41,252 bases of DNA from contig CAZAQB010000010.1 in the NCBI GenBank assembly GCA_964487155.1, forward strand, positions 1-41,252. The letters run 5' to 3'. Below the pieces are notes generated by a model. It saw only the letters and a list, made by a program, of their open reading frames with translations. It did no database searches and was not told the DNA's origin. A program made the position numbers and the translations under genes. Positions 32,327-39,079 of the stretch are shown here, one piece after another. Position 1 is the first letter of the stretch. Each line of letters begins with the position of its first letter. The DNA comes from CAZAQB01 sp964487155. Lineage in GTDB: Bacteria > Pseudomonadota > Gammaproteobacteria > Nitrococcales > Nitrococcaceae.

Positions 32327-33163
32327 TCAACCATCGAGGAACAGGTCCACCGCCAGCTCGTCTTCCGGCAGTTCCGGGTCCACCTGGTAGCCCCGAAAGT
32401 CGGTGACGCCCGCCTCCCGCAGCACCTCCTCATCGATGAAGAAGTTGCCGGTGCAGCCGCGGGCGTCCCGGGTCAGGATGCAGTGGGCGGCGTCCGCCAC
32501 GATCTCGGGGTGGCGGCCGCGGGCGGACATGCGCGGCCCGCCGAGCAGGTTGTCCACGGCCGCGGTCTTCAGCAGGGTGCGGGGCCAGAGGGCGTTGAAG
32601 GCCACTCCCCGGTCGCGGAATTCCTCGGCCATGCCCAGCACGCACATGCTCATGGCGTACTTGGCGATGGTGTAGCCCACATGGCCGGCGAACCACTTCG
32701 GATTCAGGTTCAAAGGCGGCGACAGGGTCAGCACATGTGGGTTGTCGGCGGCAAGCAGGTGGGGCAGGCATTTCTGGCTGCACAGGTAGGTGCCCCGGGC
32801 GTTGACCTGCTGCATCAGGTCGTAGCGCTTCAGGGGCAGCTCCAGGGTGCCCGCGAGCGCGATGGCGCTGGCGTTGTTGACCAGGATGTCGATGCCGCCG
32901 AAGCGCTCCACGGCTGCCGCCACCGCCGCCTCCACCGAGGCCTGGTCGCGGATGTCGGTGGCCACCGGCAGGGCCTGGCCGCCGGCGGCGACGATCTCCT
33001 GCGCCGCGCTGTGTATGGTGCCCGGCAGCTTGGGATGGGGCGTCTCGGTCTTGGCGGCCACCACGACGTTGGCGCCGTCCCGGGCGGCCCGCAGGGCGAT
33101 GGCGAGACCGACCCCGCGGCTGGCGCCGGTGATGAACAGGGTGCGTCCTTCAAGGGTGGGCAT
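32327..33163 (-). CDS. HSDL2-like short-chain dehydrogenase/reductase
   Basis: This 278-aa SDR has the nucleotide-binding TGASRGVG (12-19), NNAS (96-99) and a complete catalytic tetrad N121, S148, Y164, K168. SPPLNLNPKWFAGH before YTIAK and the later ALWPRTLLKTAA match the hydroxysteroid-dehydrogenase-like 2 (HSDL2) group from memory, without its SCP2 domain. The cofactor and substrate are unknown; a role in fatty-acid or acyl metabolism is only suggested by the group. It follows the symporter-kinase gene on the same strand after 277 nt filled with repeats, so co-transcription is uncertain. Confidence 0.9.
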   Translation of the reverse strand: MPTLEGRTLFITGASRGVGLAIALRAARDGANVVVAAKTETPHPKLPGTIHSAAQEIVAAGGQALPVATDIRDQASVEAAVAAAVERFGGIDILVNNASAIALAGTLELPLKRYDLMQQVNARGTYLCSQKCLPHLLAADNPHVLTLSPPLNLNPKWFAGHVGYTIAKYAMSMCVLGMAEEFRDRGVAFNALWPRTLLKTAAVDNLLGGPRMSARGRHPEIVADAAHCILTRDARGCTGNFFIDEEVLREAGVTDFRGYQVDPELPEDELAVDLFLDG

Positions 33164-33206
33164 GGGGCCTCCGGGTTGGCGAGGGCTGAGTCATAAGAAT
33201 CGAGTT

Positions 33207-33229
33207 GAAAGGACAGAGGACTGAGTGGC
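33207..33229. repeat. Partial copy of the heptamer-repeat element arm
   Basis: GAAAGGACAGAGGACTGAGTGG resembles the left arms of the two larger elements at 33307 and 41134 (GTGAAA, GGACTGAGGACTG, AGTGG) but stops before their core. It is probably a truncated third copy. One heptamer carries A in place of T and a base is shifted. Confidence 0.6.
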
Positions 33230-33269
33230 ACAGGTGGCGAGCTGAACCTCGGTGACCGGGCCCCTGGGC

Positions 33270-33302
33270 GTAGGGTGGGTAGAGCGCAGCGAAACCCAGC
33301 AT
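33270..33302. repeat. GTAGGGTGGGT...AAACCCA palindromic repeat
   Basis: GTAGGGTGGGTAGAGCGC followed by AGCGAAACCCAGCAT forms an imperfect hairpin (TGGGT with ACCCA). Sequences of this shape (a GTGGGTT...AACCCAC repeat with AGCG in the loop) recur in many bacterial genomes, as I recall. It lies between two copies of the heptamer-element arm, so the SDR-kinase gap is a mosaic of repeats. Confidence 0.55.
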
Positions 33303-33306
33303 GGAA

Positions 33307-33436
33307 AGTGAAAGGGACTGAGGACTGTGATCTGAGTGGAAGAGGGGCCTTGACAGGCGCCGGGGCTGGCTCATGCGTTGCTCAGTCCTCAGTCCTCAGT
33401 CCTCAGTCCTCAGTCCTCAGTCCTCAGTCCTCAGTC
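33307..33436. repeat. Heptamer-repeat element, copy A
   Basis: The element has inverted heptamers (GGACTGAGGACTG at 33314-33326), a core to 33380, then eight exact tandem copies of CTCAGTC (33381-33436). The two sides are reverse complements over at least 13 nt, so a stem with about 55-60 nt of loop can form. The core (33335-33380) matches copy B at 41155-41200 in about 39 of 46 positions; copy A has 7 extra nt (TGATCTG) before it. The array ends 4 nt from the stop codon of the symporter-kinase gene. Confidence 0.85.
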
Positions 33437-33440
33437 CCCC

Positions 33441-36215
33441 TCAGGCCCGCACCCGCTCCTCCGTGTGCACCGGTGCCGCCACGTCGCAGTGCTCGCCGCC
33501 GGCTTCCGGCAGCTCCACCAGGAACTGCGCGCCCTCGCCCGGCTCGCTCTCCACCCAGATGTGCCCCCAGTGCAGCTCCACGATGCGCCGGGAGATGGCA
33601 AGCCCGAGCCCGCTGCCCTGGGGCTTGCCGGCCTGCTGGCTGGTCACCTGGTGGAACTTGTCGAAGATCCGCGAGCGCTCCGCCGGAGGGATTCCCGGGC
33701 CGTTGTCGGCCACTTCAAGCCGGAAGCCGGCGGGCACCCGCTCCAGGGAGAGAACGACCCGGCCCTCGTCCGCCGGACAGAACTTAACGGCATTGGAGAG
33801 CAGGTTGATCACCAGCTGCATCAGCCGGTCGCGGTCGCCCTTGATCAGGCAGGCGCCCTCCGGCAGCCGTGGCTCCAGGGCCACCCGCTTGTCGGCGTAG
33901 AGCTGGTGCACCGCCGCCTGGGATTCGGTCAGCACCTCGCGCAGGTCCACGTCCTCCAGGCTCCAGCCGGACCAGCCGCTCTCGATCTTGGACAGATCCA
34001 GCACCTGGTTGATGAGCCGGGTCAGGCGCTCCGATTCCTTCACCACGATGCCGAGGAACTCGCGGCGCTGCTGCTCGTCCACGTCCTCGTTGTTGAGCAG
34101 GATCTCGCCGAAGGCCCGGATGGAGGTGAGCGGGGTGCGCAGTTCGTGGCTCACCATGGACACGAACTCGTCCTTCAGCCGGTCCAGCTCCTTGAGGCGC
34201 TCGTTGGCGGCCCGCAGCTGGGCGGTGGCCTGTTCCAGCTCCCGGGACTTCTGCTCCAGGCGGCGGCTGTACTCGATGGCCTGGGAGGTTGCGTCCAGGA
34301 TCTCCAGCACCCCCTCGAAGGTGAGCGCCTCGCCCTGGACCACCGACCCCATCATCACCCGGGCCGACGCGGCGCCGATATGGCCGGCCAGCAGCCGCTC
34401 GGCATAGCCCACCAGCTCGGGATCGGCGCCCCGCTCCGGGTAATAGGGCAGGTCGCGGCGCAGCAGGTGCTCGCGCAGGGCGGCCTCGGAGCGCACGCTG
34501 CCCAGGAAACGGGCCAGCAGGCCGTGGAGGTCCCCCACCGTGGCACTGCCGCGCCAGTAGCGGGTCTCCTGGTCGGAGCGCTGGAAGGCCTCCACGAACA
34601 GCGCGCCCTGAATGCGGTCGATGTCCCGCTGGCGCTCGAACAGCGACACCCCCACCAGCAGGCCGATGTTTACCAGCAGGCTCCAGAACACGGAGTGGGT
34701 CATGGGATCCAGCCCGGTGAGACCGAACAGGGCCTGGGGGTGCAATGCGCTGACGCCCCCAGGGCCGCTGATGTGGAAGGCGTCCGGCAGCCAGCCGGAG
34801 CGGGCGAAGGAGGGCAGCAGCAGCGTGTACGCCCACACCAGGATGCCGCCGCACAGGCCGGCGATGGCTCCGTAGCGCCCGGCGCCCCGCCAGTACATGC
34901 CGATCAGGATGGGGGGCGCGAACTGGGCGGCGGCGGCGAAGGACACCAGGCCGATGGTGACCAGGGTGTAGGATTCGCCGATCAGGTAGTAGTAGGCGTA
35001 GCCCAGCAGCAGGATGGCCACGATCACCACCCGGCGCACCACCAGAATCAGCCGGCTCATGTCCACGTGCTCGCCCAGGTGCAGGGCGCGGATGCGCAGC
35101 AGCAGCGGCATCACCAGGTCGTTGCTGACCATGATCGACAGGGCGATGGTGGCCACGATCACCATCCCGGTGGCGGCGGACAGCCCCCCCAGAAACACGA
35201 ACGTGGCCAGCAGCGGCTGCCCCTCTGCCAGAGGCAGGGTCAGTACGAACGTGTCTGGGACCACCGTGCCGTCCGGGAAGTGCAGCAGCCCGCCCATGGC
35301 GATGGGCAGCACGAACAGGTTGATCACCAGCAGGTAGAGGGGGAACAGCCACATCGCCGTGCGGACGTGGTCCTCGTTGACGTTCTCGACCACGGTGACC
35401 TGGAACTGGCGGGGCAGGAACAGGATCGCCGACATGGACAGCACGGTGAGGGTGAGCCAGTTGGCGTAGCCCCCGGGCAGGGCCTGCATGGTGAACAGCC
35501 GCGCGGCCTCGGGTAGCGCTGCCGCCTGCTCGAACAGCGCCCCTGGTCCGTCGTACAGGCCGAAGGTGACGAACAGGCCCACTGCCAGGAAGGCCGCCAG
35601 CTTCACCACCGACTCGAAGGCGATGGCCAGCACCATGCCCTCGTGGCGCTCGGTGGCATCCAGGTGCCGGGTGCCGAACAGGATGGAGAATACCGCCAGC
35701 AGCACCGCCACATAGAAGGCCCTGTCCGTCCAGATGCCGCCGCCGATGCTCGACTGGTGCAGGTCGGGGTAGTGGCGCAGCACGTCGTAGCTGGTGGAAA
35801 TGGCCTTCAGCTGCAGGGCGATGTAGGGGGTGATGGCAATCACCGCGATGGCCGAGGCGAGTCCCCCGAGCAGCATGCTCTTGCCGTAGCGCGAGGCGAT
35901 GAAATCCGCGATCGAGGTGATGCGGTGTACCTTGCAGATGCGGATGATCTTGCGCAGCACCAGCCACCACAGCGCCGCCATCAGGGTGGGTCCCAGGTAG
36001 ATGGGCAGAAATCCGACCCCGGCAGTGGCGGCCCGGCCGACGCTGCCGTAGAAGGTCCAGGCGGTGCAGTAGACGGCGATGGAGAGGGTGTAGACGTAGG
36101 GGTTGGCTGCCAGGGAACGGCCCCGGTCCCAGCGCCGGTCGGCGTAGTAGGCGATGCCGAACAGCAATGCCAGGTAGGCCGCCGAGATGCTGATGATGAC
36201 CCAGTCGTTGCCCAT
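33441..36215 (-). CDS. Sodium/solute symporter–histidine kinase fusion (CbrA/CrbS type)
   Basis: In this 924-aa protein, residues 1 to about 540 form an SSF (SLC5-like) transporter domain with about 13 hydrophobic helices. About 550-650 looks like a STAC linker, followed by a coiled coil (about 650-680, SRELEQATAQLRAANERL) in place of a PAS domain. The kinase core is complete: phosphoacceptor H690 in VSHELRTPL, N box INLLSNAVKF, G1 DNGPGIPP, F box IFDKFHQV and G2 GSGLGLAI. CbrA and CrbS sense or transport solutes (histidine, acetate-linked) and control carbon use. There is no attached receiver; the lone receiver at 38573-38956 in the same cluster is the likely partner. It starts 1 nt after the small membrane gene. 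Confidence 0.93.
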   Translation of the reverse strand: MGNDWVIISISAAYLALLFGIAYYADRRWDRGRSLAANPYVYTLSIAVYCTAWTFYGSVGRAATAGVGFLPIYLGPTLMAALWWLVLRKIIRICKVHRITSIADFIASRYGKSMLLGGLASAIAVIAITPYIALQLKAISTSYDVLRHYPDLHQSSIGGGIWTDRAFYVAVLLAVFSILFGTRHLDATERHEGMVLAIAFESVVKLAAFLAVGLFVTFGLYDGPGALFEQAAALPEAARLFTMQALPGGYANWLTLTVLSMSAILFLPRQFQVTVVENVNEDHVRTAMWLFPLYLLVINLFVLPIAMGGLLHFPDGTVVPDTFVLTLPLAEGQPLLATFVFLGGLSAATGMVIVATIALSIMVSNDLVMPLLLRIRALHLGEHVDMSRLILVVRRVVIVAILLLGYAYYYLIGESYTLVTIGLVSFAAAAQFAPPILIGMYWRGAGRYGAIAGLCGGILVWAYTLLLPSFARSGWLPDAFHISGPGGVSALHPQALFGLTGLDPMTHSVFWSLLVNIGLLVGVSLFERQRDIDRIQGALFVEAFQRSDQETRYWRGSATVGDLHGLLARFLGSVRSEAALREHLLRRDLPYYPERGADPELVGYAERLLAGHIGAASARVMMGSVVQGEALTFEGVLEILDATSQAIEYSRRLEQKSRELEQATAQLRAANERLKELDRLKDEFVSMVSHELRTPLTSIRAFGEILLNNEDVDEQQRREFLGIVVKESERLTRLINQVLDLSKIESGWSGWSLEDVDLREVLTESQAAVHQLYADKRVALEPRLPEGACLIKGDRDRLMQLVINLLSNAVKFCPADEGRVVLSLERVPAGFRLEVADNGPGIPPAERSRIFDKFHQVTSQQAGKPQGSGLGLAISRRIVELHWGHIWVESEPGEGAQFLVELPEAGGEHCDVAAPVHTEERVRA

Positions 36216-36216
36216 C

Positions 36217-36498
36217 TCAGTCGCCGATTTTCTGCTCGGCTGGGGGATGGCCCCCGGTCCGGCTCTCGGCGCCGCGCCGGGGGCGCATCAGCAGGGCGAT
36301 GGCGGCGATCAGCGCGGCCCAGGCCAGCAGCAGATAGACGTGGAGCAGCGGGACGCCCAGCACGCGCAGATCTCTGGAGAATAGCGCCAGCAGGGGGTAA
36401 TTGAGGGCCAGGACGCCGGCGCCGAACAGCGCGGCGAGGCGCTCGGGGAGACGGCGGCTGCGGGCGCCGTTGCCGCGTTCGGCCCCCGTGGGCGTCAT
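36217..36498 (-). CDS. Small two-helix membrane protein
   Basis: This 93-aa protein has a basic N-terminus, two hydrophobic segments (about residues 22-43, LAALFGAGVLALNYPLLALF, and 49-70, VLGVPLLHVYLLLAWAALIAAIALL) and a polar tail. The ATG overlaps the stop of the exonuclease fusion (ATGA), and its stop is 1 nt before the symporter-kinase start. SSF symporters are often preceded by small membrane proteins (DUF485, DUF4212). This one is in the same place and of similar size, but I cannot confirm homology by eye. An accessory subunit of the SSF domain is a reasonable guess. The frame is open further upstream, but that part is Pro/Gly-rich shadow. Confidence 0.8.
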   Translation of the reverse strand: MTPTGAERGNGARSRRLPERLAALFGAGVLALNYPLLALFSRDLRVLGVPLLHVYLLLAWAALIAAIALLMRPRRGAESRTGGHPPAEQKIGD

Positions 36499-38576
36499 TG
36501 GCCGGCGCTCCGCAGGCGCGCCTCCAGGGTGCGCCGGCTGGCCTCCAGTGCCTGGCCCAGGGTGACGATGCCGGCCTGCCGGGCCCGCTCCAGCAGCCCC
36601 AGGAACACGTCCGCCGTGGCCACCGCGTCGCCCAGCGCCGTGTGGCGGCCGTTGACAGTGACTCCCAGCCGCCCGGCGATGGCCTCCAGGGTGTGGTCCT
36701 CCAGGTCGCCGTCCAGGTGCAGGGACAGCAGCAGGGTGTCCAGCACCGGGTTGTCGAAATGCACCCGCGCCAGCGGCTCCTTGATGCGCAGAAAGCACAT
36801 GTCGAAGTCGGCATTGTGGGCCACCAGCACGTCGTCGCCCACGAAGCGCCGGAACTCCGGCAGCACGTCCTCGATGGGTGGCGCCTCGGCCACTTCACGG
36901 TCGGTGATGCCGTGCCAGCGGATGGATTCCTTCGGGATGGGGCGGCGCGGGTACACCAGGCGCTGGAACTGTTCGTCCGGCAGGCGCTGCGAGCGCACGA
37001 TACGCACCCCGGCAATGGCGATGACTTCGTCGCCGGCTTCCGGGTGCAGTCCGGTGGTCTCGGTGTCGAAGACCGTGAACCCCAGCGCCTGCAGCGGCGT
37101 GTCCAGGGACACGGCGGTGGCCTGGGCGGGCGTGCCGGAGGCGTGGAAGAACTCCGGCCGGGAGCCGCGCCGGGCGGCGCTGGCCCGGCGCACGCTGCGC
37201 CCGGCCGGCAGCGGAATGCGGATCACCGCGTGGCCCCAGCGGCGGCGATGGGGCTCGCTCCAGATCTCGCTGCCGTGGCGCTCCAGCACGTCCCGCCCGG
37301 TGAGCTGGCCGATGGCCCCGGGCAGCGGCTCGGCGATCCAGGCCTCGAGCTCGGCCACCGGCACCGGCTCGCCGCGCCAGACCAGCTCCAGCTGCACGCC
37401 GTTGCCACCGCTGGTGGTCTCTACCGCGAACTCGCGGCTGCCGGTGCGGGCCTCCAGCTGCCGGATCAGGTGCTCCAGCAGCTGGCCGAGGGCGTGGCCG
37501 TCGGCGTGCAGCCACTGGGGCTGACCCACCAGGACCAGTTCCGGGAGGGCCGGCTCGCGTCGCCGGGCCAGGTTGGCGACCAGGTCTTCCGGGTGCACGT
37601 CCGCCATGGTCCAGGGCGTCGGTACGAAGCGCTGGCTCTCGGTGGCCAGCTTCCGGAAACGCTCCGCCAGGCTGCGGCCCTCTTCCAGCACAACTGCCTC
37701 AAAGGCCTGGCGCTCGGCCGGGTGCTCGGCGGTGGCCAGGCTCTCGGCGGCGGCCATGACGCTGGCCAGGGGCGGCCGCAGGGCGTCCACTGCCTGGCGC
37801 AGGCGCCGGTCGTGACGGGCCAGGTCCTCGATGCGGCGGGTGACATCCTCGAAGGTGAGCACCACGCCGTTGCCGTCGGTGCCGGCCTCCGGGAGCAGGC
37901 AGAGCCGGCAGTGCAGCAGGGCGCCGTCGTCCATGCTGGTGGTGAGGAACTCGGTGGCCGGCAGGGCGCCGGGGTCCACCGGCTGGCCGCGGCGGCGTTC
38001 CAGGGTGGCGAGGGCGTCCTCCAGCGGGGCGCGGGCCCAGATGTCTACCAGGGGCCGGCCCAGCCCGAGCCCCACGCTGTGGCGCAGCACCCGGCGGGCC
38101 GCCGGGTTGTACATCAGGATCCGGGTCTGCTCGTCGCAGACGATGACCCCCTGGTCGAGCTGGCGCAGCACGGCTTCCAGCCGCGCCCGCTGGGCGTCGG
38201 CATCGTCGGTCCGATGGTGGCGCAGGGCGGCCCGAACCTGTTGCAGGGCGTCGGCCAGGGCGCCCACGGCACTCGGCACCGGGCCCAGCAGGCTGGCGCG
38301 GGGCAGCTCGGGCGGATCGTCCCCGTCGGCAGCCGCCTGAGCGAAGCGGGCCAGTGCGGCCTGGGGCCGGAGCAGACCGCGGTGGACGGTGACACCCAGC
38401 AGGGCCAGGGCCGTGGCCTCGCCAGCGGCCACCAGGATGCCCGCCGCCAGCAGCCGCTCCCGCAGCGCCGGGTCGTCCACGGCGCCAAGCAGCCACAGGC
38501 CGGCGCCCAGCAATGTGACCCCCGCGACCGCCAGCGCCGCCAGCAGCACGGCCCAGAGCCTGCCGGTCGAGCTCAT
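36495..38576 (-). CDS. Membrane PAS–pseudokinase–DEDDh exonuclease fusion
   Basis: In this 693-aa protein, two membrane helices (about 7-33 and 41-64) are followed by a linker and a PAS domain (about 130-245, GVIVCDEQTRILMYNPAARRVL). Next is a DHp-like helix whose H-box position reads VDALRPPLASV, lacking the phosphoacceptor His, and an ATPase-like region (about 350-460) without recognisable N or G boxes. Residues about 498-690 form a DnaQ-like 3'-5' exonuclease with an intact DEDDh set: D504, E506 (FDTETTG), D592 (HNADFD), H645 and D650. It may degrade DNA, RNA or small nucleotide substrates at the membrane. It overlaps the receiver gene and the small membrane gene by ATGA on both sides. Confidence 0.9.
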   Translation of the reverse strand: MSSTGRLWAVLLAALAVAGVTLLGAGLWLLGAVDDPALRERLLAAGILVAAGEATALALLGVTVHRGLLRPQAALARFAQAAADGDDPPELPRASLLGPVPSAVGALADALQQVRAALRHHRTDDADAQRARLEAVLRQLDQGVIVCDEQTRILMYNPAARRVLRHSVGLGLGRPLVDIWARAPLEDALATLERRRGQPVDPGALPATEFLTTSMDDGALLHCRLCLLPEAGTDGNGVVLTFEDVTRRIEDLARHDRRLRQAVDALRPPLASVMAAAESLATAEHPAERQAFEAVVLEEGRSLAERFRKLATESQRFVPTPWTMADVHPEDLVANLARRREPALPELVLVGQPQWLHADGHALGQLLEHLIRQLEARTGSREFAVETTSGGNGVQLELVWRGEPVPVAELEAWIAEPLPGAIGQLTGRDVLERHGSEIWSEPHRRRWGHAVIRIPLPAGRSVRRASAARRGSRPEFFHASGTPAQATAVSLDTPLQALGFTVFDTETTGLHPEAGDEVIAIAGVRIVRSQRLPDEQFQRLVYPRRPIPKESIRWHGITDREVAEAPPIEDVLPEFRRFVGDDVLVAHNADFDMCFLRIKEPLARVHFDNPVLDTLLLSLHLDGDLEDHTLEAIAGRLGVTVNGRHTALGDAVATADVFLGLLERARQAGIVTLGQALEASRRTLEARLRSAGQ

Positions 38577-38956
38577 CGGGCCGCCTCCTCGCCCTCCAGC
38601 AGGCTGCGCACCGTGTCGAGCACCTCCTGGGTCGCGAACGGCTTGGTGATGTAGCTGTCCGCGCCCAGCGCCAAGCCCTTCTCGCGCTCGACCTCGCGGC
38701 CCTTGGCGGTGAGCATGGCGATGCGCACGCCGGCCAGCGCCGGGTCCCGGCGGATCTCCTGGCAGACCTCGAAGCCGTCCCGGCGGGGCATCATCACGTC
38801 CAGCAGGACGAGGTCGGGGGGCGCCCGGCGCACTGACTCCAGGGCCGCGTCGCCGTCTCCCACCTTCTCCACCTCGTAGCCCGCCCGCCGCATCAGGAAC
38901 TCCAGCGACAGGACGATATTGGGCTCATCGTCGGCGATCAGGATGCGCTTCGCCAT
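38573..38956 (-). CDS. Stand-alone response-regulator receiver protein
   Basis: This 127-aa protein is a complete CheY-like receiver domain with acidic pocket D9/D10 (IADDEPN), phosphoacceptor D53 (LLDVMMP), T83 (MLTAKG) and K104 (ITKPF). It has no output domain. A strong ribosome-binding site GGAGGAG precedes ATG 38956; the longer open frame upstream has no receiver similarity. The stop overlaps the start of the exonuclease fusion. It probably takes phosphate from the symporter-kinase two genes further on and acts by protein-protein contact, perhaps on the fusion protein; that is inference. Confidence 0.93.
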   Translation of the reverse strand: MAKRILIADDEPNIVLSLEFLMRRAGYEVEKVGDGDAALESVRRAPPDLVLLDVMMPRRDGFEVCQEIRRDPALAGVRIAMLTAKGREVEREKGLALGADSYITKPFATQEVLDTVRSLLEGEEAAR

Positions 38957-39055
38957 CGGTCTCCTCCCAGCTTGGGACGTGGGCGTCCCTTGTCGTCGTG
39001 ACGGGGTGTGTAGTGGCGCCGGTGGCGCCCCCCGTTGCTCAATTATTCCAGCCAA

Positions 39056-39072
39056 GGGCGGCGCAGCCGCCC
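39056..39072 (-). terminator. Hairpin between the nucleotidyltransferase and receiver genes
   Basis: A 7-bp stem GGGCGGC/GCCGCCC with loop of 3 nt lies about 8 nt after the minus-strand stop at 39080. It has no T run on the minus strand (CTTGGCTGG follows), so it is probably a stability or partial-termination structure within the cluster. No clear promoter is seen in the 123-nt gap. Confidence 0.3.
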
Positions 39073-39079
39073 TCTCGCT

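Noticed and set aside
33381..33436. CRISPR-like tandem array
   Set aside because: Units are 7 bp and directly adjacent, with no spacers and no cas genes nearby.
33373..33900. Open frame beginning in the heptamer array, translating as SVLSPQS repeats
   Set aside because: The heptamer has no stop in any frame, so long repetitive frames are automatic; the rest is antisense to the kinase gene with no domain.
33378..35516. 712-codon plus-strand frame opposite the symporter-kinase
   Set aside because: Composition is Gln/His/Gly-rich shadow; the minus-strand frame has a full SSF and kinase motif set.
36499..36798. N-terminal extension of the 93-residue membrane protein
   Set aside because: The extra 100 codons are Pro/Gly/His-rich and lie within the exonuclease coding region; the ATG at 36498 gives the ATGA overlap.
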